Shown here one piece after another: positions 18,656-28,277 of a DNA stretch of 64,000 nt. Position numbers and translations under genes: made by a program. Under the pieces are notes generated by a model that saw only the letters and a program-made list of their open reading frames with translations, had not been told where the DNA came from and did no database searches. The stretch is from Anabaena sp. UHCC 0204. GTDB taxonomy: Bacteria; Cyanobacteriota; Cyanobacteriia; Cyanobacteriales; Nostocaceae. The DNA lies in the NCBI RefSeq assembly GCF_009711975.1, contig NZ_VIKW01000010.1, forward strand, positions 1 to 64,000. Direction: 5' to 3'. Each line of letters opens with the position of its first letter. The stretch's first letter is position 1.

Positions 18656-19582
18656 ATGGCAATAATTTTAGAGATAAATAGTATGAATTTACTATCATGG
18701 CAACTACTACAAGTAGGAGTACCTGCTGAGGCAGTTACTAGCCAAGTTGATATGCTGCAAGGACTTATCCAGGCGTTTATTTTAGGGATTGTGCAAGGGA
18801 TTACAGAGTTTTTACCCATTAGTAGCACTGCACATTTATTAATTGTTACCAAGATATTTGGGTGGAAAGAACTTGGTTCTAAAGATTTTGTTGATGCTAT
18901 TCAGTTTGGTAGTGTGATTGCTATTTTGTGGTATTTTTGGTCTTTGGTTTCTAGTTTAGTTAAAGGTGCAATTAAAGCCTTTAAAGATAAAGACTGGGAA
19001 AGTGAAGATTGGAAAATTGTTGTGGGGATTGCTGTGGGGACAATTCCAGCTTTAAGCATTGGTTTTTTGTTTAAAGATGTCATTCCTGAAAGTGCATTAA
19101 TTATTGCTATAATGTCAATTGTTATGTCAATTTTGCTAGGTTTAGCCGAGAAAATTGGGACTCGCAAACGAGGTTTCGATACTTTAGAAATTAGAGATGG
19201 TATTTTGGTAGGATTAGGACAAACTCTAGCTTTACTTCCTGGAGTTTCTCGTTCTGGTGCAACTTTAACTACTGGGTTATTTCTAGGATTAGAAAGAGAA
19301 GCAGCAGCGAAATTTTCATTTCTGCTAGGGTTTCCAACTTTGACGATCGCTACTTTATACAAAAGTCTGAAAATCTTCCAAATGTTTCAATCTCAACAGT
19401 TACCAAATAATATTGTCATCTTGCTAATTGTTGGCATCATTTCCACCTTTATTTTTTCCTATTTATCAATTGCCTTTTTAATCAAATATTTACAAACTAA
19501 AAACACATTTGTTTTTGTTTGGTATAGATTGGCTTTTGGTATTTCCATTTTATTAGCGATCGCCAGCGGTTGGCAAGGATAA
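18656..19582 (+). CDS. uppP: Undecaprenyl-diphosphatase (BacA/UppP)
   Basis: 308-residue polytopic membrane protein that recycles undecaprenyl pyrophosphate for peptidoglycan and O-glycan synthesis and confers bacitracin resistance. Key blocks are GIVQGITEFLPISSTAHLLI with the catalytic Glu, and LLPGVSRSGATLTTGLFLGL. The cyanobacterial form has an extra ~35-residue N-terminus (EAVTSQVDMLQG). ATG 18656 is preceded by GGGAG; the alternative ATG at 18683 would shorten the extension. Confidence 0.94.
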   Translation: MAIILEINSMNLLSWQLLQVGVPAEAVTSQVDMLQGLIQAFILGIVQGITEFLPISSTAHLLIVTKIFGWKELGSKDFVDAIQFGSVIAILWYFWSLVSSLVKGAIKAFKDKDWESEDWKIVVGIAVGTIPALSIGFLFKDVIPESALIIAIMSIVMSILLGLAEKIGTRKRGFDTLEIRDGILVGLGQTLALLPGVSRSGATLTTGLFLGLEREAAAKFSFLLGFPTLTIATLYKSLKIFQMFQSQQLPNNIVILLIVGIISTFIFSYLSIAFLIKYLQTKNTFVFVWYRLAFGISILLAIASGWQG

Positions 19583-19649
19583 CCCTATTATGTAAGAATT
19601 CAGGAGTCAGGAGTTAGAATATTACCTATTTCCTGTTCCCTATTTCCGG

Positions 19650-19693
19650 ACAACTGACAACTAACAACTGACAACTGACAACTGACAACTGAC
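19650..19693. repeat. CAACTGACAA tandem repeat abutting a start codon
   Basis: Four to five units of CAACTGACAA with one CAACTAACAA variant end 2 bp before the ATG at 19696, so the ribosome-binding region of the next gene is repeat DNA. Confidence 0.85.
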
Positions 19694-19695
19694 TC

Positions 19696-21021
19696 ATGAC
19701 TACCATTCAACCTGCTAAAATTACTAAGGTGCTTCCTGACTCAATTGCTTCCGAAATTGGCTTTGAAGCCGGGGATGCGATTGTGGCTATTAATGGCACA
19801 CAACCCCGTGATTTAATTGATTATCAGTTTTTATGCGCTGATGAAATTTTGGAATTAGAAGTTTTAGATACGACTGGAAAAACTCATCATGTAGAAATTG
19901 AAAAAGATTATGATGAGGATTTAGGATTAGAATTTTCTACAGCTTTATTTGATGGTTTAATTCAGTGTAATAACCGTTGTCCTTTTTGCTTTATTGATCA
20001 ACAACCACCGGGAAAACGTTCTAGTTTATATTTAAAAGACGATGATTATCGCCTAAGTTTTTTGTATGGTTCTTACCTAACTCTTACAAATTTGACAGCA
20101 AGAGAATGGCAAAGAATTGAACAAATGCGGTTATCTCCTCTGTATGTTTCTGTGCATTCCACAGAACCAGATGTGAGAATTAGACTTTTGAAAAATCCTC
20201 GTGGTGGAGAAATTATTTCCCAAATTCGTTGGTTTCAAGAACGAAGATTACAAATTCATGCTCAAGTCGTGGTTTGTCCAGGAATAAATGATGGTGAACA
20301 TCTAGAAAGGACATTACAAGATTTAACATCTTTTCATACTGGTGAATTACCAACAGTAGCATCAGTAGCAGTTGTTCCCGTGGGTTTAACGCGGTTTCGT
20401 CCCCAGGAAGATGAGTTAATTCCCGTGACTAAAGAAAAAGCACAAGAGGTAATTTGTCAAGTTAAATTACTCTCTCAACAATTTCGGAAAAAATATGGTT
20501 CTAATGTGGTGTGGTTAGCTGATGAATGGTTTTTAATTGCAGGGGAAGAACTACCAACAGAAGCTGAATATGAAGAGTATCCACAAATTGATAATGGTGT
20601 TGGTTCAATTCGTTTATTTATTAAACAATTTACCCAAACTGCAACTGAGTTATTACCACCAAAAATTACACAGCCCCGCAGATTAACTTGGGTTGTTGGT
20701 AATGCAGTGGAAACAGCATTTCAACCACTTGTACAACAATTAAATACTGTAGCAGGATTAGAAGTAAAAATACAAGCTTTCTCTAGTGATTATTGGGGAC
20801 AAAGTATCAGTGTCACGGGTTTATTAACAGGACATGATTTACTTTTAAACTTAAAAGGGCAAGATTTAGGAGAGGGAATTTTATTACCTAGTGTTATGCT
20901 TAAACATGGGGAATTGGTATTTCTAGATGATATGACGGTTGAGGAAGTATCTAAAAAATTGAATGTCAGTATTTTCCCAGTAGCGGGAGTAGAGGAATTA
21001 ATAAATACTTGTATACAATAG
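19696..21021 (+). CDS. Cyanobacterial PDZ/DUF512 protein with radical-SAM-type cysteine motif
   Basis: 441 residues of the cyanobacteria-wide family annotated as a putative Fe-S or radical SAM oxidoreductase (TIGR03279, from memory). N-terminal PDZ-like domain (about 1-70: AKITKVLPDSIASEIGFEAGDAIVAINGT). Next is LIQCNNRCPFCFIDQ with CxxxCxxC (about 92-99), the radical SAM cluster pattern, then a DUF512-type C-terminal domain (ITQPRRLTWVVGNAVETAF... VMLKHGELVFLDDMTVEE). The substrate is unknown. No Shine-Dalgarno is visible, since the start directly follows tandem repeats. Confidence 0.85.
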   Translation: MTTIQPAKITKVLPDSIASEIGFEAGDAIVAINGTQPRDLIDYQFLCADEILELEVLDTTGKTHHVEIEKDYDEDLGLEFSTALFDGLIQCNNRCPFCFIDQQPPGKRSSLYLKDDDYRLSFLYGSYLTLTNLTAREWQRIEQMRLSPLYVSVHSTEPDVRIRLLKNPRGGEIISQIRWFQERRLQIHAQVVVCPGINDGEHLERTLQDLTSFHTGELPTVASVAVVPVGLTRFRPQEDELIPVTKEKAQEVICQVKLLSQQFRKKYGSNVVWLADEWFLIAGEELPTEAEYEEYPQIDNGVGSIRLFIKQFTQTATELLPPKITQPRRLTWVVGNAVETAFQPLVQQLNTVAGLEVKIQAFSSDYWGQSISVTGLLTGHDLLLNLKGQDLGEGILLPSVMLKHGELVFLDDMTVEEVSKKLNVSIFPVAGVEELINTCIQ

Positions 21022-21050
21022 GATTGATAATTGACAACTAACAACATTAC

Positions 21051-21158
21051 GGGCGAAGCATTCGGTGTAAGGGCGTTCGAGAAGCGTGCTGGAAGCATCA
21101 GCATTCGGAAGATAAATTATCGGTTTTTTCCCAAGTTTACTTTCCGAATGCTTCGCCC
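21051..21158. repeat. Palindromic interspersed element with 15-bp perfect inverted ends
   Basis: GGGCGAAGCATTCGG (21051-21065) is exactly inverted at 21144-21158 (CCGAATGCTTCGCCC). A nested GCATTCGGAA (about 21101-21110) pairs with TTCCGAATGC (about 21142-21151). No coding capacity. Resembles a small MITE-like or REP-like repeat. Confidence 0.7.
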
Positions 21159-21187
21159 TTACGACAACTGACAACTGACAACTGACT
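21159..21187. repeat. CAACTGACAA repeat before start codon
   Basis: GACAACTGACAACTGACAAC and a partial unit sit directly before the ATG at 21189, the same arrangement as upstream of the 19696 gene. Confidence 0.8.
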
Positions 21188-21188
21188 A

Positions 21189-23837
21189 ATGAATAACAAA
21201 ACAGTCGGATTTATTATTTTAAATATTAACCTTTTCCTGTTTAATATCTTGGGAATATTACCTGCAAAAGCTACCAATAATACTCCTGTATTTAGTGTAG
21301 TGAATAGCCAAAATAATCCTGAACAGTGGAGGGGAATTAGTAACCGTTTACAGAAACTAGGTGTGAACTATTGTGTCATTTCTTTGAGTAACGTCAAAAA
21401 TAAGGCTGATTGGGGTAAACCACAGGTATTATTTTTGCCAAACGTAGAGGTATTGACAACAGAACAAGCGATCGCTTTAGATCAATGGGTAAGTCAAGGT
21501 GGTTACTTAATAGCTACTGGACCAGTTGGTAATTTATCCACCCCCGGAGTTCGTCAATTATTACGAAAACTGCTGGGAGGTGCTTGGGGATTTAGCTTAA
21601 ATACTGCGGAAAATTTACAACCTACAAACACGACTATTCCCAATTGGGTAAATCAATCAGAACTTTTTGGGATAGTTCGAGGTGGTGTCATTATTCCTAA
21701 TAATTCTCCTAGTCAAACTGCTGTAGTTTGGAACTCAAAAGATCGTCCATTAGCAATATTAACAACAGAAAAATCAACCTTATTAGGTTGGCGTTGGGGA
21801 ACAGATACTGTCGCCCCAGAAGGGTTAGATATTGCTTGGTTAAAGGCTGCTTTGAATCGGCATTTAAAATTACCAGTTAATAGTAAACTGAAAATTGCGA
21901 ATCCTGCACCAAATTGTCAGCCAGCAACTATAAATACACAAACTCCCACTGTTCCATTTCAACCCAAAATACAAACATCTAGCTTATCAGTTCAACCTAA
22001 AACTATACCCCAAAATATCCAAGATCCAATTAATCAACTAGAGCAAAACGTGCGTTTAGATGTTATTCCTAATTCTAACGTGCCGATTGATCAAAAAGAA
22101 GCGATCGCTCTGCAAACAGAATTAGAAAATCTCATTAGTCGTGTAGAAAGCGCCCATATATCAGCCTCAGTTACTAATTTTTCTAGCGTCAATAATTCTC
22201 AAATCAAAAGAATAGAAACTAGAAAAACAGCACCATCAAACTTAGAAAAAACCTTGATCAAAGCAAGGAATTCCGTCAAGGATCTCCCCTTATTAATTGA
22301 ACAGAAAAACTATGCAAAGGCGCGGCAATTATGGTTGCAAACAAAATCTGATTTGTGGCAACAATTTCCGATTAATCAACAATTAGCCCAACCAGAAATC
22401 CGTTCAGTTTGGTTAGATAGAGGCACAATTGTTAAAGCTGGAAACGAAGCCGAATTAGCCAAAATTTTTGATAAACTAGCACAATCTGGGATTAACACCA
22501 TCTTTCTAGAAACAATCAATGCTAGTTATCCTATTTATCCCAGTCAAATAGCACCCCAACAAAACCCTCTCATTCGTGATTGGGACCCTCTCGCCAGCGC
22601 CGTCAAATTAGCCCATGCAAGGGGAATGGAGTTACACGCTTGGGTGTGGGTATTTGCAGCCGGAAATAGCGCCCATAATCAACTTATTAATGCTAGTCCT
22701 GATTATTTGGGTCCCGTACTCGCAGCAAATCCTGATTGGGCTAACTATGATAACAAAGGTAACATTATTCCCATTGGTCAGACCAAACCTTTCTTAGATC
22801 CAGCCAATCCTCAAGTCCGGGAATATTTACTGAAACTATATACAGAAATTGCTACTCGCTATCAGGTAGATGGTATCCATCTCGATTACATTCGTTACCC
22901 TTTCCAAGACCCGTTTGTTGGTCGTACCTATGGCTATGGTAAAGCTGCAAGAGAGCAATTTCAAGAACAGACGGGGATAGATCCTTTAGATATTTCCCCC
23001 AGTCAGCGGGAATTGTGGCAAAAATGGACAGCATTTAGGACCCAACAGGTTGATAGCTTTGTGTCCGAACTATCCAAGACGTTGCGACAAAAGCGGAAAA
23101 ATCTGATTCTGTCAGTAGCCGTTTTTCCCTTACCAGAATATGAACGAATGCAAAAGATTCAACAGCATTGGGAAGTATGGGCAAGACGGGGAGATATAGA
23201 TTTAATTGTGCCAATGACTTATGCTTTGGATACGCCGCGGTTTCAACGATTAGCCCAACCCTGGATTAATTCTACAAAATTAGGTGCTACCCTATTAGTC
23301 CCCGGAATCCGTTTACTGTCTTTACCAAGTATAGGTGCATTTGATCAACTGCAACTGATTCGAGATTTACCAGTCAGTGGTTATGCGTTGTTTGCAGCCG
23401 AAAACTTTAATCATGAACTTGAGCAGATATTTAATAGTACCCAAGGGAGAAAAAATGAACCTATACCCCAGCGTCAACCTTTTCGCACTGCGGCTTCTCG
23501 TTATGCAGCGTTGCAAACAGAATGGCAGATAGTCCAAAATAATGGTCAATTATCCATGTCTGCGATCGCTAATACTGAGTTTAATAACCAAGCTAAGGAA
23601 TTACAAAATGCTTTAAATCAACTGGCAAATGTCCCTACTGCCATTAATTTAATTACAGCTAGAAAGACTTTAACCCGTTTCCAGGCACAATTTCCCACCT
23701 GGATACAAGCAGAAAATTCTCCCAATCCTTATCAAGTTAAAGTTTGGCAAAACCGTCTTTTGACTATAGAACGATTAATACGTTACGGTGAAAGAAGATT
23801 AAATCTGCGTCGGCAAACTAGTACCAGTGTGAATTAA
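21189..23837 (+). CDS. Secreted GHL10/DUF187 glycoside-hydrolase-like protein
   Basis: 882 residues. A signal peptide is likely (hydrophobic about 8-25 ending PAKA). An N-terminal domain (about 30-215) resembles a GATase-like fold with WVSQGGYLIATGP. A low-complexity linker follows. The GHL10 barrel starts near 402 (EIRSVWLDRGTIVKAGNE) and includes MELHAWVWVFAAGN, PFLDPANPQVREYLL and DGIHLDYIRYPFQDP (near 562). The last ~100 residues are helical and basic. The family is predicted to hydrolyse envelope or extracellular polysaccharides. No specific substrate can be inferred. A histidine kinase gene follows after 27 bp on the same strand. Confidence 0.85.
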   Translation: MNNKTVGFIILNINLFLFNILGILPAKATNNTPVFSVVNSQNNPEQWRGISNRLQKLGVNYCVISLSNVKNKADWGKPQVLFLPNVEVLTTEQAIALDQWVSQGGYLIATGPVGNLSTPGVRQLLRKLLGGAWGFSLNTAENLQPTNTTIPNWVNQSELFGIVRGGVIIPNNSPSQTAVVWNSKDRPLAILTTEKSTLLGWRWGTDTVAPEGLDIAWLKAALNRHLKLPVNSKLKIANPAPNCQPATINTQTPTVPFQPKIQTSSLSVQPKTIPQNIQDPINQLEQNVRLDVIPNSNVPIDQKEAIALQTELENLISRVESAHISASVTNFSSVNNSQIKRIETRKTAPSNLEKTLIKARNSVKDLPLLIEQKNYAKARQLWLQTKSDLWQQFPINQQLAQPEIRSVWLDRGTIVKAGNEAELAKIFDKLAQSGINTIFLETINASYPIYPSQIAPQQNPLIRDWDPLASAVKLAHARGMELHAWVWVFAAGNSAHNQLINASPDYLGPVLAANPDWANYDNKGNIIPIGQTKPFLDPANPQVREYLLKLYTEIATRYQVDGIHLDYIRYPFQDPFVGRTYGYGKAAREQFQEQTGIDPLDISPSQRELWQKWTAFRTQQVDSFVSELSKTLRQKRKNLILSVAVFPLPEYERMQKIQQHWEVWARRGDIDLIVPMTYALDTPRFQRLAQPWINSTKLGATLLVPGIRLLSLPSIGAFDQLQLIRDLPVSGYALFAAENFNHELEQIFNSTQGRKNEPIPQRQPFRTAASRYAALQTEWQIVQNNGQLSMSAIANTEFNNQAKELQNALNQLANVPTAINLITARKTLTRFQAQFPTWIQAENSPNPYQVKVWQNRLLTIERLIRYGERRLNLRRQTSTSVN

Positions 23838-23864
23838 AAATTAATAATTGTAGCAACTGCCAAG

Positions 23865-26800
23865 GTGGTTAGGACATTAACTAATGATAAAACAAAAAAC
23901 AGAAACAGACTTCCCACCCTGTCGCCTGCTATAAAAATGAACACAATTTGGTCCGATCTCAAAACCTGGATAGAGAATTTTTGTCTGCGATTTCCTAAGT
24001 CTAAATTTATACATTGGCTAAGAAATAGTTATGTTTCTATAGATAGTGAAAAACGCTTTTGCTTTCTAGCCGAATCTATCCCCCAACAAGTCTGGATTGC
24101 TGATATTGAGGGCAGTATTGAATATGTGAATGAAAGAACCCTAAATTACTTTTGCTGTACCAAAGCAGAGATTCTGGGCTGGCAATGGTTAGAAATGGTA
24201 CATCCTGACGATGTATCAACAACTCTGACTGCTTGGAATTATGCCTTAGTAACAGGCACAAATTATGAAATTGAATTTCGTCTTTACGATAAAGCTTCCC
24301 AATCCTACCGTTGGCATTTAGGACGGGCTGTACCTTGGAAAAATCAGCAAGGTCATATTATCAATTGGTTTGGAACAAATACAGATATTCATGACCGATT
24401 ATCAGCAGAAATTTCCTTGCAAAATAGTGAACGCCGGTATAAAACTATTGCCGCAATCTCACCAGTAGGAATATTTCATACAGATGCTTTAGGCAATTGC
24501 CGTTATGTTAATGACCGTTGGTGCGAAATTACTGGTATCAACAGAGAAACAGCCCTGAATATGAGTTGGATTAATACTATTCACCCAGAAGACCGAGAAC
24601 GAGTTGAAGCTGAGTGGTATCATGCTCTGACACAAAAGCGGCCATTTCGTTCCAAATACCGTTTTCAGCGTTCTCATGGAGAAGTAACTTGGGTTTTAGG
24701 TCAGGCTGTAACAGAGATAGATACAGAAGAAAAAGTTATTGCTCATGTCGGTACTATCACTGATATCAGTGATTCTAAACAAGTTGAGGAAGCTTTAGCT
24801 GAACGGTTGCGATTAGCTGATTTGCAAGCTGATATAGATGCTATTTTAACCCGGTCAGAAAGTTTAGAAACGATGCTGCGCGGTTGTACGGATATTTTAG
24901 TTCAACATCTTGATGTTGCTTTTGCTCGAATTTGGATACTCAATCAAAAAAATAATATCTTAGAGTTACAAGTCAGTTCGGGAATGTATACCCATATTGA
25001 TGGATTTCATAGTCGCATACCTGTGGGTCAATTAAAAGTTGGTTTAATTGCTCAAGAGGGTAAATCTTATTTTACGAACTCTGTACCAAATGATCCGCAA
25101 ATTAGTGATCAAGAATGGGTAAAAAGAGAGGGAATCATGGCTTTTGCTGGTTATCCCTTAATTCTTGACGGTGAAACTATAGGAGTAATTGCTATATTTT
25201 GTTGTCAAAAAATTAGCGAACTTATTTTTAATGCTTTGGCTATTTTAGCAGATGAAATAGCCTTGGGTATTCAACGGAAAAAAACGGAAATTGCCCTGAA
25301 AGAAAGTGAAGAACGTTTTCGCAATTTAGTCGAAACTAGCAATGATTGGATTTGGGAAGTTGATCAAAATGCTGTTTATACCTATGTAAGTCCCAAAGTT
25401 TACAATATTTTAGGTTATGAAATCAAAGAAATGCTGGGTAAAATTACTTTTGATTTTATGTCATCAGCACAAGCAGAAAATATCAATAATGATTTTGCAG
25501 AAATTTTTATCTCACCACGACCTTTTCAATGTTTGGAAAATTTGCAAATTCATAAAAATGGTTATCAAGTTATACTAGAAACTAGTGGAGTTCCTATTTT
25601 TAATGTTGCAGGACAATTCTGTGGTTATCGTGGCACAAGTCGAGATATCACCCTTCAGAAACAGGAAGCAGCCAAGTTAAAAGAAACTCAGCAGTGGCTT
25701 CAGGCAATTTTAGATAATTCTCCAACAGTGATCTATGTCCTAGATCCTGAAAATAGATTTATTTTAGTTAATCGGCAATTTAAAATCCTATTTAATCTGA
25801 CTCAAGAGGATATTGTTGGTAAGCATTTGGATGATATTTTTCCTGTTGATGTTGTCAATCGTTTTGCTGAGTATAATTTTCAGGTATTATCATCTGGTAT
25901 TCCTCAAGAAAGGGAGGAAATTGTGCCTTTAGCAGATGGAATTCATACATATTTATCTGTTAAGTTTCCTTTGAAAGATGTTAATGGTATTTCCTATGCT
26001 TTATGTGGAATTTCTACAGATATTACGGAGCGAAAACGATCAGAAGAATATTTCCGGTTATTAATTGAAAGTGTTAAAGATTATGCAATTTATATGCTAG
26101 ATCCTCAAGGACGGGTAATGAGTTGGAATTCTGGTGCAGAATGTATTACTGGATATACAGCATCAGAAATTATTGGCAAAGATTTCTCCTGTTTTTTCCC
26201 TCCAGAAGATATTTTGAATTCTCTCCCCCGTCAACAATTAAATAGAACAGCTATAGAGGGACGTTGCGAATGTGAAAGTATTTTTGTTCGCAAGGATAAT
26301 TCTGAGTTTTGGGCAAATTGTATTTTAACGGCTTTGTATGATGATTTTGGCAACTTACGCGGTTTCTCAAAAGTGACCCGTGATATTACAGAACGCAAGT
26401 TAGCAGAAAAGTCTTTATTGCGGTTACAAAAGGCGATAGAAAGTACAAGTGATGCTATCAGTATTGCCGATATTAGTGGAAAAGCAATTTATGTTAATCC
26501 CGCTTTTACGGAAATATTTGATTATACATTTACTGAGTTAAATGAACAGGGCGGATTATCAGCTAATTTTAAAATTCAGGAAGTATTTCAAACAGTATTT
26601 AGCACTGTCCAAAAAGGTGATTCTTGGCGTGGGGAAGTGACAATGGAAACCCGGAATGGTCAGGCTGTACAAATTCATTTATGCACAGATGCGATTAAAG
26701 ATGCTACCGATACAATAGTTTCTTTTGTCAGTATATATACAGATATTACCCAACGAAAATTAATAGAAGAAGATTTGCGATTAAGTAACCGAGCGATCGC

Positions 26801-28250
26801 TGCTAATAGTAATGGTATTATCATCGTTGATGTGACTACTGCCCATAAACCCATTATTTATGTCAATCCTGCTTTTGAAAAGATGACAGGATACCTAGCA
26901 GCAGATGTCATTGGTCAGAGTTTTCCTCTCTTCACTGATATTCATATTAATCAATCTAGTTTAGCACAACTCACTGCTGCTATAGAAACAGGACAAGATT
27001 GTACTGTAATTTTACGTAATTCATCTCAAAATGGTAACTTATTTTGGCATGAATTAAATATTTCTCCTGTTTATGATCATCATCATCTGATTACTCACTA
27101 TATTGGTATTCAAACTGATATCACTGAACGTAAACAAGCAGAAATAGCATTACTTGTCAGTCAACAACGATTGCAATATTTACTCCATTCCAGTCCCGCT
27201 GTCATCTATACTTGCAAAGCTCATGGTGATTATGGTGTTACCTTCATGAGTGAAAATGTTAAATCCATTATGGGTTATGAAGCTAGTGAATTTGTAGCAG
27301 GATCTGATTTTTGGTATAGTCATATCCACGCAGAAGATAGAGAATATGTAATTACCGAAATGTCAAACATCGTACAAAGACAAGGAGAGTATATTCTAGA
27401 ATATCGCTTTTTACATCAAGATGGTGTTTACCGTTGGGTATATGATCAAGGTAAAGTAGTATTAGATCAATCTGCTAATCCCATCGAAATAGTTGGTTAT
27501 TGGGCTGATATTACAAATCGTAAACAATTGGAACAAGAACTAATAGTAGCACTTGAGAAGGAAAAAGAACTAAATGAACTAAAATCCCGTTTTATCTCCA
27601 TGACTTCCCATGAATTTCGCACACCTTTAAGTACAATCCTTTCTTCCTCTGAGTTGTTAGAACACTACCGCCACCGCTGGACCGAAGAAAAACAACTAAC
27701 TCATCTTCGTCGTATTCAAATGGCTGTTCAACGCATGGCAGAAATGTTAAATGATGTTTTAGTCATTGGCAAAGCGGAAGTAGGTAAATTAGAATATAAA
27801 CCTATTTATATTGATTTGGTTGCTTATTGTCATCAATTGCTAGAAGATGTAAAATCCCATGGAAATAATCACAAAATCATTGATTTTAATTGTCAATATC
27901 AATCTATCCCCTGTTACATGGATGAAAAATTACTTAGTCACATTCTAACTAATCTCCTTTCTAACGCTATTAAATATTCACTTCATGCCGATATTGTTAA
28001 ATTCACCCTTATTTGTCAAGAGGGAAAAGTAATATTTGAAATTGAAGATCAAGGAATTGGCATTCCGGAAGCAGATATCTCTAGATTGTTTGAATCTTTC
28101 TATCGTGCTGGTAATGTTGGTAATATCCTGGGGACTGGACTAGGACTAGCAATTGTCAAAAAATGTGTTGATATTTATCAAGGGGAAATTTCCTTCACCA
28201 GTCAAGTTAATGTTGGTACTAAGTTTACTGTTACTCTGCCTTTAAATTAA
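23865..28250 (+). CDS. Soluble multi-PAS/GAF sensor histidine kinase
   Basis: 1,461 residues with no clear membrane helix. Order: PAS1 (about 65-180), PAS2 (190-305), GAF (about 315-470), PAS3 to PAS8 (about 480-1225), then HisKA with FISMTSHEFRTPLST (His near 1249) and HATPase with NLLSNAIKYS, EIEDQGIGIPEAD and GTGLGLAIVKK. Each PAS ends with a DITERK-type motif. All kinase motifs are intact. No receiver is fused, but a REC-EAL gene follows 27 bp downstream and is the likely partner. GTG 23865 has no good ribosome-binding site; ATG 23937 (MNTIWSDLKTW) is an equally possible start. Confidence 0.92.
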   Translation: MVRTLTNDKTKNRNRLPTLSPAIKMNTIWSDLKTWIENFCLRFPKSKFIHWLRNSYVSIDSEKRFCFLAESIPQQVWIADIEGSIEYVNERTLNYFCCTKAEILGWQWLEMVHPDDVSTTLTAWNYALVTGTNYEIEFRLYDKASQSYRWHLGRAVPWKNQQGHIINWFGTNTDIHDRLSAEISLQNSERRYKTIAAISPVGIFHTDALGNCRYVNDRWCEITGINRETALNMSWINTIHPEDRERVEAEWYHALTQKRPFRSKYRFQRSHGEVTWVLGQAVTEIDTEEKVIAHVGTITDISDSKQVEEALAERLRLADLQADIDAILTRSESLETMLRGCTDILVQHLDVAFARIWILNQKNNILELQVSSGMYTHIDGFHSRIPVGQLKVGLIAQEGKSYFTNSVPNDPQISDQEWVKREGIMAFAGYPLILDGETIGVIAIFCCQKISELIFNALAILADEIALGIQRKKTEIALKESEERFRNLVETSNDWIWEVDQNAVYTYVSPKVYNILGYEIKEMLGKITFDFMSSAQAENINNDFAEIFISPRPFQCLENLQIHKNGYQVILETSGVPIFNVAGQFCGYRGTSRDITLQKQEAAKLKETQQWLQAILDNSPTVIYVLDPENRFILVNRQFKILFNLTQEDIVGKHLDDIFPVDVVNRFAEYNFQVLSSGIPQEREEIVPLADGIHTYLSVKFPLKDVNGISYALCGISTDITERKRSEEYFRLLIESVKDYAIYMLDPQGRVMSWNSGAECITGYTASEIIGKDFSCFFPPEDILNSLPRQQLNRTAIEGRCECESIFVRKDNSEFWANCILTALYDDFGNLRGFSKVTRDITERKLAEKSLLRLQKAIESTSDAISIADISGKAIYVNPAFTEIFDYTFTELNEQGGLSANFKIQEVFQTVFSTVQKGDSWRGEVTMETRNGQAVQIHLCTDAIKDATDTIVSFVSIYTDITQRKLIEEDLRLSNRAIAANSNGIIIVDVTTAHKPIIYVNPAFEKMTGYLAADVIGQSFPLFTDIHINQSSLAQLTAAIETGQDCTVILRNSSQNGNLFWHELNISPVYDHHHLITHYIGIQTDITERKQAEIALLVSQQRLQYLLHSSPAVIYTCKAHGDYGVTFMSENVKSIMGYEASEFVAGSDFWYSHIHAEDREYVITEMSNIVQRQGEYILEYRFLHQDGVYRWVYDQGKVVLDQSANPIEIVGYWADITNRKQLEQELIVALEKEKELNELKSRFISMTSHEFRTPLSTILSSSELLEHYRHRWTEEKQLTHLRRIQMAVQRMAEMLNDVLVIGKAEVGKLEYKPIYIDLVAYCHQLLEDVKSHGNNHKIIDFNCQYQSIPCYMDEKLLSHILTNLLSNAIKYSLHADIVKFTLICQEGKVIFEIEDQGIGIPEADISRLFESFYRAGNVGNILGTGLGLAIVKKCVDIYQGEISFTSQVNVGTKFTVTLPLN

Positions 28251-28277
28251 AAAAATCATAATCAAATGAGGTGAATT

